Assembly: GCA_028871795.1 (NCBI GenBank) | Contig: JAGWMG010000002.1 | Coordinates: 62,001-126,000 of the forward strand | Direction of reading: 5' to 3' | Length of the DNA: 64,000 bases | Origin: Alphaproteobacteria bacterium | Lineage (GTDB): Bacteria; Pseudomonadota; Alphaproteobacteria; Micropepsales; Micropepsaceae | Shown here: piece by piece, positions 1 to 7,551 of the stretch | Layout: every line of letters starts with the position of its first letter | How positions within the stretch are numbered: position 1 is the stretch's first letter | Translations under genes and position numbers: made by a program | Notes under the pieces: generated by a model | What the model saw: only the letters and a program-made list of their open reading frames with translations | Database searches by the model: none | Told to the model about the DNA's origin: nothing

Positions 1-201
1 GGTTTGCTCTTCTTTCTCCCTAACGTCCTGAAGGAGCTGCTTTACCAATCGGGCTATCAGGGAATGGAGGGAGCCAAGGTTCTCGACCGCGCGCCCAAGG
101 CGCAGCCGGGGCGCGAACTGGTTGAGACGCAGAAAGCCCACGGCGACGCGCAGCTTGCAAGCGAAGCGGAAGCCGTCGCCCTGCTGAATTCCAGGAAGTG
201 A
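1..201 (+). CDS. C-terminal end of an unidentified gene upstream of the coupling protein (partial)
   Basis: The reading frame is open from the left edge to a TGA at 199-201, so this is the tail of a longer gene. The visible residues are mostly polar and Ala/Glu-rich and carry no motif I recognise. It ends six bases before the coupling-protein ATG, so the two are probably co-transcribed. In related elements the gene before virD4/traG is often a relaxase or accessory transfer protein, but nothing here proves that. The TTG at position 4 in the ORF track is only where the visible frame starts. Confidence 0.5.
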   Translation, partial: GLLFFLPNVLKELLYQSGYQGMEGAKVLDRAPKAQPGRELVETQKAHGDAQLASEAEAVALLNSRK

Positions 202-207
202 ACCGCC

Positions 208-1974
208 ATGCGGCTGTTTGGAAAAAAGCCACAAGGCACTCAACAACAGATTTCTGATCCGGGTTCTTCGATCTATCTCGGGCGCTATCTCGACCTAACG
301 AACAAAACATCCGGCACCGAACTCAGCTATGACGGCGAACGTCATTTGCTGCTGTTCGGCCCGAACGGTTCGGGCAAAGGCACGCGCCTTCTCGTCTCGA
401 ACCTCCTTCGCCTCAGGGACCGATCGGTCGTCGTGATCGATCCCAAGGGCGAGCTGACGGCCATCACCGCCGACTATCGCCGCAGCATTGGCGATGTCGT
501 TGTTCTCAATCCTTTCGATGTGCTCGATCTCGGCGGCTCGGGCTTTAATCCCCTGGCCTCCCTTGATCCTGATGTACCGACCTTTGTCGATGACGCGGCC
601 GGCATCGGCGAAGCGCTCATCAAGATCGAAGACAAAGACCCGCACTGGTCGGAGAGTGCGCAAAGTCTCCTTGTCGCTCTCATCATGTGGGAAGTGCAGG
701 AAGCGAAGCGTGAAGGCCGCACGCCCCTGCTCGAAAACGTCCGGCGCATGCTGACGGAGCCGAACGAATACGAGCGCGACGAAGACGGTAAGAACAAACT
801 CGTGAAGGGCCTTCGCTTCACGGCGGCGAAGATGGCTGCAATGGGCGGATTCGAGATCGAAAGTCTCGTCGGGCGCTTTCTGCGCGACAGCGATGAGATT
901 GCGAGCATTCAATCGACGGCGGACCGCCAGACGAACTGGATGCTGTCGCCACTTATGCGCGCCAACATGGCGAAGAATGATATCGACTTCGCCGATCTCA
1001 AGAAGCGCCCGATTACGGTCTATCTGATCCTGCCTGCCGAACGCATGCGGACGCATAGCGTCTGGCTCCGTCTCGTGATCGTTTCGGCCCTTCGCGCGCT
1101 CTACAAGCCCGGCGGGGTTCGCGCGCTCTTTATGCTTGATGAATTCGCGCAGCTCGGCCATCTCGCCCCCATCGAAGACGCCTTCGGCCTCGTGCGTGGC
1201 TACGGCGTCCAGCTATGGCCGGTTCTGCAAGACCTCAACCAGCTCAAGGCGCTCTACAAAGACCGCTGGGAAACCTTCGTCGGCAACGCGGGCGTCGTTC
1301 AGGGCTTCGCGCCGAACGATCTTACGACAGCGGAATGGATGAGCCGCCGTGCGGGCGAAACGACGGTTGCCGCCGCTGCGTACAACAGGGGCGACGCTCA
1401 ATCGAGCGCGGGTCACGGCTCGATGAGCCAGAGTTCGGGCCTTAGCTACAGCCAGGCCCGCCGTCCCCTCTTCCTCCCGCAAGAACTGATGGATTTCCGC
1501 GAAGGTTCGGGACTTCTGTGGCCCGCCGGCACGTCGAAGAGCGTGCCGTTCCTTGCACCGTCCTACTGGCAAGTGCCCGAACTGCAATCGCGCGCACAAA
1601 ATAATCCCTACTACCAATCCGCAACCACACCGCCTGCGCGCGCGCAGGTGCCAGCCCCCGCATCAGGCCGCACAAACAAACTCGTGACTGGCGCGCAAGC
1701 CATCGCAATCAAGTCGGCCCCGCACATAAAGCGCGGCGCGGCCTGGGCGGCGACGAACACAGTGAAGGTTGCGCGTTGGGCGGCGGAGACCGCCGCGCGC
1801 GAGTTGCCGCCGCTGATGCGCAGACTGCAAGCGTTCGCATTGCAGTGCGCCCGCGTCATACGCGACCAGTTTAATAAGTCCCGTCAAACTTCACCAAGAC
1901 TCGAACCACTGGCTGAACATGAAAAACTCGGCCCGCCGGTCGAGGCGGGCCGAGATGCAAGCGAGAGCGAGTGA
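208..1974 (+). CDS. virD4/traG: VirD4/TraG-type type IV coupling protein
   Basis: This is the ATPase that brings relaxosome-bound DNA to the type IV secretion channel at the inner membrane. Walker A (GPNGSGKGT) lies at about residues 51-59 and Walker B (ALFMLDEFAQLGH) near residues 307-319, both in the order and spacing of the TraG/VirD4 family. The 588-residue protein starts only 50 residues before Walker A and has no N-terminal transmembrane pair, so it is a soluble-type or N-terminally short member. The tail after about residue 450 is Ala/Pro/Arg-rich. A small gene on the other strand ends immediately next to it. Confidence 0.9.
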   Translation: MRLFGKKPQGTQQQISDPGSSIYLGRYLDLTNKTSGTELSYDGERHLLLFGPNGSGKGTRLLVSNLLRLRDRSVVVIDPKGELTAITADYRRSIGDVVVLNPFDVLDLGGSGFNPLASLDPDVPTFVDDAAGIGEALIKIEDKDPHWSESAQSLLVALIMWEVQEAKREGRTPLLENVRRMLTEPNEYERDEDGKNKLVKGLRFTAAKMAAMGGFEIESLVGRFLRDSDEIASIQSTADRQTNWMLSPLMRANMAKNDIDFADLKKRPITVYLILPAERMRTHSVWLRLVIVSALRALYKPGGVRALFMLDEFAQLGHLAPIEDAFGLVRGYGVQLWPVLQDLNQLKALYKDRWETFVGNAGVVQGFAPNDLTTAEWMSRRAGETTVAAAAYNRGDAQSSAGHGSMSQSSGLSYSQARRPLFLPQELMDFREGSGLLWPAGTSKSVPFLAPSYWQVPELQSRAQNNPYYQSATTPPARAQVPAPASGRTNKLVTGAQAIAIKSAPHIKRGAAWAATNTVKVARWAAETAARELPPLMRRLQAFALQCARVIRDQFNKSRQTSPRLEPLAEHEKLGPPVEAGRDASESE

Positions 1975-2184
1975 TTACGCAGCTTTCTTCGGCGACACGG
2001 CGCGCAGAACGATGGCCGCGCCTTCGAGCGGACGGGCAGCGAACTGAAGATTGAACCCCTTGCCGTCCTTGTGCGGCCACACAGCGCCGATTTCTTGCCA
2101 AGCGGACTTCTTATCGCCGTTGCTCGACACGGCATAGATGCGGTGCGAGGGAAGATTGGTATTGGCGGATTTCTTGTTGCTCAT
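1975..2184 (-). CDS. Small conserved element-associated protein (69 aa)
   Basis: I chose the ATG at 2184 because an AAAGGAAA ribosome site sits a few bases upstream; the ORF track extends it by 20 unlikely residues. The product is basic, with a core resembling WQEIGAVWPHKDGKGFNLQF. From memory, similar small proteins recur near conjugation genes in alphaproteobacterial plasmids and islands, but no function is known to me. It is convergent with the coupling protein; the two stop codons abut. There is no signal peptide or membrane segment. Confidence 0.7.
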   Translation of the reverse strand: MSNKKSANTNLPSHRIYAVSSNGDKKSAWQEIGAVWPHKDGKGFNLQFAARPLEGAAIVLRAVSPKKAA

Positions 2185-2446
2185 AGTCGTTTCCTTTCGA
2201 TTGTGGGCCACGCCTTTGGCGGCCTCGATGCGGTTCGTCCGCATGCGCGGAAAAGCGGCGTGGTCAAAAGCCGGAGGCCTCGCCGTAATGGGGTTGGGTT
2301 CCCCGTTCGGTTTTGACGGAGACGCGCGCGCGTGCAGAAGAAAGCATCAACTGGGAGGCCGCATGCGTGGCTCTTGAATCGCGAAAGGAACAGAGCAACA
2401 AACGGTCTAGTACGCCAAGTCAAAATCGCTGTCATTGCGGGGAACG

Positions 2447-2941
2447 ATGAATATCAAGGGTTCGAAGGGTTCGCTCGATGACGCGGCATCCGATTTCCAC
2501 AAAGCGGTCGATCAAATGCGCCCGCTGCTGCGGTCGCTGATGAAGCAAGAGCCTATCTCGCTGGGCGAGGCTTCTTCGTTCCCTACCCTTCCCGGCGTCT
2601 ACCTAATCACTGATTCGTCCGGACATCTCTATACCGGACGATGCAAGAGCATTCGTCAGCGCATGAGGAATCACGGCGGCAATTCACCAGAAAGTTCGAC
2701 GTTCGCTTTCCGGCTCGCCTGTGAAAAACTCGGTCGCAAGGCGACGTACAAAAAGGGCGAGAGCAGAAAGGCCCTAGCGTCCAATCCTAACTTCAAAACT
2801 GCTTTTCTTGAAAACGTCGAAAGAATTCGGAAAATGAACGTGCGCTTTGTCGTTATCGAAGATGACATAACGCAACACTTGTTCGAGGTTTATGTTCATC
2901 TCGCGCTGCATACGCCCCACAACACCTTCGGGACCCATTAA
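2447..2941 (+). CDS. GIY-YIG domain nuclease-like protein
   Basis: The GIY-YIG signature is visible as GVYLI near residue 46 and LYTGR about ten residues later, followed by SIRQRMRNH. A glutamate (HLFEVYVHLAL) and a terminal asparagine (HNTFGTH) match the metal-binding Glu and the Asn of GIY-YIG endonucleases. A roughly 45-residue helical leader precedes the domain. I take ATG 2447, which has GGGGAA just upstream, over the TTG at 2435. It is convergent with the SIR2-like gene, sharing the four bases TTAA at the stops. The DNA is AT-richer than the core. Substrate unknown; a defence or element-maintenance role is inference. Confidence 0.75.
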   Translation: MNIKGSKGSLDDAASDFHKAVDQMRPLLRSLMKQEPISLGEASSFPTLPGVYLITDSSGHLYTGRCKSIRQRMRNHGGNSPESSTFAFRLACEKLGRKATYKKGESRKALASNPNFKTAFLENVERIRKMNVRFVVIEDDITQHLFEVYVHLALHTPHNTFGTH

Positions 2942-3975
2942 ACGCGGGAACGAGGTTTTTGTGTTGTGCGAAGCACCCAATTCTCGACGGTATTCTCAAT
3001 CCAGCTACATTTGTAAGCGGGACCAACTACCTCTTTTGTACGTTTGAAAGCCCCTCCGTCCGGATTCACGATTGTGACTTGCGCCTTCCCCGTACCAAGC
3101 GTTCGTGTACCATCCGGCTTGAGCTTGCCTTCGATTTGATTGTGCAGCCCACAGTGTAGGATGAACTGAGTGTGTCGATCTTCGTCGGGCATGGAGTAGC
3201 CCAGAAAATGTATCTCCTTCGCTGAGCTGAGAACATCAGTGCATTCGTTCCAGAGAGTTCGGAATATAGGTTTATCAAACCGCTTCATGTATGTGGGCGG
3301 AATGAGCAAGGGTTCATATTTTCTGCCATGCTTTGAAATTGGTGATCGCGGCACTAGGAATGCGAAGTAGGTCGTATTCGCGGCCTTATCCTGAAATATC
3401 TCGTTGCGCGTCGATGCGGTTAGGGTCGGAGCACTAAACCAGTTTAGCGAGCCGTGTGGCTTGAGAAGCACTGGCTTTGTCTTGGTCGCCGAAGAAAAAC
3501 CATAGCTTGTTGCCGACAGCTTTGAACCATACAAGAGGTGATCGAGAACGAGGTCCCAATTGAACGAGATCAGGGCGGCATTCTCTCGCTGAACCAGCTC
3601 TCGAAATTCGTCAAGCCACGCGTGACCAGCTGCACCAGATTGATAAATTTCATGAAACCACTTTTCGATGGTCACCAGAATCGACTTTCTACCATTGGCC
3701 AAGTCCTTCTGTGTGAAATTTCCGACAGCACGACGAGATGAGTCAAACATCTCCTCGTTCACAGCAATAGCGGTCAGAAGATTCTCGATGTTGGGGAACG
3801 AATCGACATTGGCGGGCTGGAATGAAGGATGATGAAACTGGACAATTCGTCCCAAGCGATCTCTGTCACCGCGGTTCAGGCGTCTCCATACTTCCGGGAG
3901 AAGCTCTCGCGCTAACGGATAGCCCAGGCTTTTCGAAAACCCTGCCCCGATAATGTAGACGTGATCTCTGCTCAT
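2938..3975 (-). CDS. SIR2-like domain protein, candidate defence NADase
   Basis: The 345-residue protein starts with a dinucleotide-binding GAGFSKSLGYP motif at residues 11-21. It continues with SFNWDLVLDHLL and KPHGSLNW, the Asn and His positions typical of SIR2-like NAD-binding proteins in phage-defence systems. A C-terminal segment (HFLGYSMPDEDRHTQF) is also typical of this group. Such proteins often hydrolyse NAD+ on infection, but that activity is only inferred here. It has no same-strand partner; its only close neighbour is the convergent GIY-YIG gene. Low GC relative to the core suggests separate acquisition. Confidence 0.75.
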   Translation of the reverse strand: MSRDHVYIIGAGFSKSLGYPLARELLPEVWRRLNRGDRDRLGRIVQFHHPSFQPANVDSFPNIENLLTAIAVNEEMFDSSRRAVGNFTQKDLANGRKSILVTIEKWFHEIYQSGAAGHAWLDEFRELVQRENAALISFNWDLVLDHLLYGSKLSATSYGFSSATKTKPVLLKPHGSLNWFSAPTLTASTRNEIFQDKAANTTYFAFLVPRSPISKHGRKYEPLLIPPTYMKRFDKPIFRTLWNECTDVLSSAKEIHFLGYSMPDEDRHTQFILHCGLHNQIEGKLKPDGTRTLGTGKAQVTIVNPDGGAFKRTKEVVGPAYKCSWIENTVENWVLRTTQKPRSRV

Positions 3976-4215
3976 GTTCGGACATTAGTCGTGCTGGCGA
4001 AATAGATCATCGAAAATATACAAGCTCGCTTCCCTGTCTTCTCAACCTCGTAGCTACCTTCAACCGGCCATCGGGCGCCTTCCGTCGGCGTCATGGCCGC
4101 AAATGCAAGCACTCCTCCTCTCCGTTTCGGTCGCAAGCGATGCGGCCCGCCTCCTTCGACGCGGTTTCTCCGCCGGACGGCTGCAATTACGCGGTCGAAA
4201 ACGAAGGAGATACAA

Positions 4216-4392
4216 ATGCGAGCCTATTCTTTGACTGAACTATTCTGCCTCACCCGAGCTGAACTGTTCGCACTTCATGGAGGTATCACTGCCGAATTAC
4301 CGACGCTTGGCGGTTCTGACCGCGCAGTCGCCCTGGATAACCTTCGCAAGCTGTGCCGCGTGCTTACACATTCGCAAACGGTCCCGCGTTAA
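4216..4392 (+). CDS. Small conserved element-associated protein (58 aa)
   Basis: A near-perfect ribosome site (AAGGAG, six bases from the ATG) fixes the start at 4216; the upstream part of the ORF-track frame is not expected to be translated. The product begins MRAYSLTELFCLTRAELFALH and is predicted helical, with two short TR/RAELFALH-like turns. From memory, similar peptides occur in rhizobial and sphingomonad mobile DNA, without an assigned function. Its TAA overlaps the stop of the convergent SRAP gene by four bases. Confidence 0.7.
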   Translation: MRAYSLTELFCLTRAELFALHGGITAELPTLGGSDRAVALDNLRKLCRVLTHSQTVPR

Positions 4393-5045
4393 GGAGGCCG
4401 CGACCGGATGACCAGCATCTCGTTCGGAAGCGGGCGTTGCAGGTGCAAGCTCGCTTCCCCGCCTTCAAGCCATTCAGTCTGCTCGGCGGGATCGATGAGA
4501 ATGACCGGCATCGCTTTTTCGTGGACCGGACGGACGACATCGTTCGCCTCGGTCGTGAGAAACGAATAAAGCGACCAGTCGCGTTCCTCGCGCACGCGTC
4601 GCTTTTGTCCCGGCTGCTCGGCAAGGCGTTCGCCGCGCCAGGACCGCCAGACCCCCGCGAAGCACGCTACCTCATGACCTGGGACAAGGAACCATTTGGA
4701 ATTGATGACGGGTTCGGCGAACGCGGTGAAGGGAACGAGACACCGATATTCGCGCGCGACAATCCATTCGCGGTTCACCTGCGACCACCATTTGCTCTTC
4801 AAATGACGGATGTTGGTGATGGGAGCTTTCTGTCCCGGTATCGGTGGAAAGCCCCAGCGTGCCATTGTCAATTCCAACGAACCATTCGCTGCGTTCCGCA
4901 AGATAGGCGCGTTCTGATCTGGATAGACGTTGTCCAGCGGCGCGAGATTGTCGGTCGCCGGGGTGGTGCGGAGAGTCCGATTAATCGCGCGCACGATCGC
5001 GCGGAGCTGCGTAACCGAGCCGTGATTTTCGTAGCGATTGCACAT
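4389..5045 (-). CDS. yedK: SRAP/YedK family (HMCES-like) abasic-site protection protein
   Basis: SRAP proteins form a DNA-protein crosslink with abasic sites in single-stranded DNA through Cys2. The sequence begins MCNRY, leaving the catalytic Cys2 after Met removal. It also shows TNIRHLKSKWW (conserved Asn), LVPFTAFAEP (catalytic Glu) and RPVHEKAMP (catalytic His). The length of 218 residues is normal. It is divergent from a Y-family polymerase, and a canonical alphaproteobacterial LexA box lies between them, so SOS control is likely. The location in a mobile element suggests a role when the element is single-stranded during transfer; that is inference. Confidence 0.92.
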   Translation of the reverse strand: MCNRYENHGSVTQLRAIVRAINRTLRTTPATDNLAPLDNVYPDQNAPILRNAANGSLELTMARWGFPPIPGQKAPITNIRHLKSKWWSQVNREWIVAREYRCLVPFTAFAEPVINSKWFLVPGHEVACFAGVWRSWRGERLAEQPGQKRRVREERDWSLYSFLTTEANDVVRPVHEKAMPVILIDPAEQTEWLEGGEASLHLQRPLPNEMLVIRSRPP

Positions 5046-5071
5046 GCTTGGCCCCCCGACACTTAAGCTGC

Positions 5072-5100
5072 TTGACTCTGTTGTTCCTGTTTTGTTCTAG
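5072..5100 (+). promoter_or_regulatory. SOS promoter with LexA box GTTC-N7-GTTC
   Basis: GTTCCTGTTTTGTTC at 5083-5097 is an exact alphaproteobacterial LexA direct repeat. It sits inside a good sigma70-like promoter: TTGACT at 5072-5077, then 17 bases, then TTCTAG at 5095-5100. This points towards the polymerase gene, about 27 bases from its ATG. Repressor binding would block this promoter and could also affect the divergent SRAP gene. Confidence 0.85.
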
Positions 5101-5126
5101 TCTTTCCTTCTCAAAGGGGATAGAAC

Positions 5127-6380
5127 ATGCGGAAGCCGGAGACCATCGAAAAACTGTATCTCGATTTCGATGGGTTTTTCGCTTCTGTGATGCAGCAGGC
5201 CATGCCTCACTTGAGAGGTCGGCCTGTCGGCGTCATCCCGTTCGAGACTTCCGCCGCGAATTCCACGGTTGTGATCGCCTGCTCCAAGGAAGCCAAGGCC
5301 GCTGGCTGCAAGAATGTCATGCGCGTGCCGGACGCGCGGGTCATTTGCCCGGACATCATTCTTGTGACGCAGCGGCCTGATCTGTTCCGCCGAGCGCACA
5401 ACGCGCTTCTCAATGAAATTTCGTGCGAGATTCCGATTGAGACGGTGAAGTCTATCGACGAACTCGCCTGCAAGCTCGACAGGCACAACATCGCAGAACC
5501 CAACGCACTTGCGCAAAGGATCAAGAGCCGCATCCGGCACAACATCGGCGAGCAAATTACCTGCTCGATTGGATTCGCCGCCAATCGCTTGCTCGCCAAG
5601 ATCGCGTGCAAGGTGGACAAGCCGAACGGCGTGACCATCTGGCCGCCCCCGGATATGCCGATGCCCCTGCTCGCGTTGCCGCTCGAAGACATTCCGGGCG
5701 TCGGCAAGAGGATGGAAGAGCGACTTAACCAAGCTCGAATCCACACGATGGCTGATCTCTGGAACAGTCAGCCGAAGCAGCTGCGGGCACTCTGGAAAAA
5801 TGTAAACGGAGAACGCATGTGGTATGCGCTTCACGGTTACGATATTCAGGCCATGCCGACATCGCGCGGGATGTTTGGACATGGCCGCGTATTACCGCCT
5901 CAATGGCGCGATCCCAAACACAGCCTGTCATGCTCGCGCCTTTTGCTCACCAAAGCCGCGCGACGCATGCGGCGCGATGGATTTTACGCGAACAGACTGT
6001 GGCTCTGGCTCGATATTCGCAATGGCGGCTGGTTTGGCCAACGTGAGATGCCTTGCGTCCAGGACGACCACGCTTGCCTCGCAGCGCTCGCCGCTCTCTG
6101 GGACAAGGCCCTTGCCGCAATCCCGAAGCGCGCGGAAATCGTGCGCGTCGGCGTCACGCTTCTCGATCTGTCGCCCGCAAATGCACGCCAGCTCGATTTG
6201 CTGGAAAACGACGACGGCGAGCGCCAGAAGTGCGAGCTGATAACCAACACTATCGACGGGCTGAACCGGAAATTCGGAAAGAGGGTCGTGACACTCGGCG
6301 CATGGACGCCGCCGCCGGGCGGCTATGCAGGCGGCAAGATTGCCTACAACCGGATTCCTTCGGCGGAGGACTTCTGGTGA
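5127..6380 (+). CDS. Y-family translesion DNA polymerase (DinB/UmuC-like)
   Basis: This is a translesion polymerase of 417 residues. LYLDFDGFFASV (residues 8-19) carries the first metal-binding Asp. The SIDE motif (VKSIDELACKLD) near residue 110 supplies the second Asp and Glu. IPGVGKRMEERL near residue 190 is the helix-hairpin-helix. The start has AAGGGGAT upstream. It lacks an obvious beta-clamp motif at its C-terminus and ends PPPGGYAGGKIAYNRIP..., a form seen in plasmid-borne relatives. The LexA box indicates damage induction. A small zinc-ribbon gene overlaps its stop, and the SRAP gene is divergent, making an SOS repair module. Confidence 0.9.
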   Translation: MRKPETIEKLYLDFDGFFASVMQQAMPHLRGRPVGVIPFETSAANSTVVIACSKEAKAAGCKNVMRVPDARVICPDIILVTQRPDLFRRAHNALLNEISCEIPIETVKSIDELACKLDRHNIAEPNALAQRIKSRIRHNIGEQITCSIGFAANRLLAKIACKVDKPNGVTIWPPPDMPMPLLALPLEDIPGVGKRMEERLNQARIHTMADLWNSQPKQLRALWKNVNGERMWYALHGYDIQAMPTSRGMFGHGRVLPPQWRDPKHSLSCSRLLLTKAARRMRRDGFYANRLWLWLDIRNGGWFGQREMPCVQDDHACLAALAALWDKALAAIPKRAEIVRVGVTLLDLSPANARQLDLLENDDGERQKCELITNTIDGLNRKFGKRVVTLGAWTPPPGGYAGGKIAYNRIPSAEDFW

Positions 6381-6631
6381 CGTGGCAGGAAGATACTTCA
6401 CTGCGCGATCTAGACGATAGCGTGATCATCGAAGCGACGTGTATAAGCTGCCTGCACGTCTGGCTGCAAAGTCCTGTGCAGCTTCTCCTTAAAGTCTCTC
6501 ATCGAGACGTTCGTCTCGATGAAGTCGCCCGCAATCTGGCGTGCCCCAAGCGGGACTGTCGTTACGTTGGCGTTCGCCTGACGCTAATCAAGAACGAGGA
6601 TACAAGCGGGTTTGTTGCGGGAATGCCGTAG
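6377..6631 (+). CDS. Small zinc-ribbon-like protein coupled to the Y-family polymerase
   Basis: A GTG at 6377 overlaps the polymerase TGA as GTGA, so translation is probably coupled. The product has 84 residues with a Cys-x2-Cys pair (TCISCLHVW) and a later CPKRDC pair, the pattern of a small zinc ribbon. The ORF track shows it only as the end of a longer false frame beginning at 6053. From memory, similar small proteins follow Y-family polymerases in other alphaproteobacterial mobile DNA. A role as an accessory factor for translesion synthesis is inference from the coupling. Confidence 0.7.
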   Translation: MTWQEDTSLRDLDDSVIIEATCISCLHVWLQSPVQLLLKVSHRDVRLDEVARNLACPKRDCRYVGVRLTLIKNEDTSGFVAGMP

Positions 6632-6742
6632 GTTAGCGTTCGTATCTCTATGCAAATGGGCCGCAACATTTAAGGGATTCAAATCAGGAAGCGGTTGGAC
6701 TATCTTGTCAAACTTCAAGCTTTGTCGTGCGAAAGAGTTGAG

Positions 6743-7537
6743 ATGGCAGAGACGCAAATCGAATGGACTGACGCGACGTGGAATCCGGTCGCCGGATGTT
6801 CAATCGTGAGCGCGGGCTGCACGAACTGCTACGCCATGGAAATGGCACGGCGTCTGCAAGCAATGAATGTCAAAAAGTATAAAGGGCTTACACGTCGTAG
6901 CGGAAAGCGCACGATCTGGAATGGCATTGTGCGCGAGGATCACAGCGCGTTGCAAATACCTCTGAGCTGGAAAAAGCCAAAGAAAATCTTCGTCAATTCT
7001 ATGAGCGACCTATTTCACGAGGAAGTAAGCAACGCCTTCATCGAGGCGGTCTGGGGAATAATGCGAGCTACGCCGCATCATCACTATCAAATTCTCACAA
7101 AGCGGCCGGAACGCATGAGCGAGCTGGTCCGAGATAGAATCGGTGAGGTTCTGCCGAATGTTTGGCTCGGGACAAGCGTCGAGAACAGCGCCGTGACCGG
7201 GCGTGTCGATGAATTGCGAACGGTTCCTGCTGCGATCCGGTTTGTTTCGTTCGAACCTCTGATCGGCCCAGTCGGTAACGTTGATCTCTCAGAGATAGAT
7301 TGGGCCATAGTAGGTGGCGAAAGCGGAAGATCAGCTCGACCTATACGCGAGGAATGGATTGATGAGATTTACGACCAATGCTCGCGCTTCGATACGGCGT
7401 TCTTCTTCAAGCAGTGGGGAACTTGGGGTAAAGACAATAAGCGCCGTTCAAAGAAAGCGAATGGCCGCGTCTATCGCGGCAGAGTCTGGGACGAAATGCC
7501 AGCGTCCTTGCAAGGTTCTATGGTTGAAGCCGAATAG
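6743..7537 (+). CDS. DUF5131 / phage Gp37-Gp68 family protein (three-Cys motif)
   Basis: The 264-residue protein begins with IEWTDATWNPVAGC and then GCTNCYA. Cysteines at about positions 19, 26 and 29 form the three-Cys motif of the Gp37/Gp68 family, which could bind an iron-sulfur cluster or zinc. KIFVNSMSDLFHE, ILTKRPERM, WLGTSVEN and VGGESGRSARP are further family blocks. I take ATG 6743 because the conserved block begins there; the upstream TTG extension is unlikely. The TcmP gene follows after 14 bases, the usual partnership. The biochemical function of the family is unknown to me. Confidence 0.88.
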   Translation: MAETQIEWTDATWNPVAGCSIVSAGCTNCYAMEMARRLQAMNVKKYKGLTRRSGKRTIWNGIVREDHSALQIPLSWKKPKKIFVNSMSDLFHEEVSNAFIEAVWGIMRATPHHHYQILTKRPERMSELVRDRIGEVLPNVWLGTSVENSAVTGRVDELRTVPAAIRFVSFEPLIGPVGNVDLSEIDWAIVGGESGRSARPIREEWIDEIYDQCSRFDTAFFFKQWGTWGKDNKRRSKKANGRVYRGRVWDEMPASLQGSMVEAE

Positions 7538-7551
7538 GTTGCGAGCACCGT

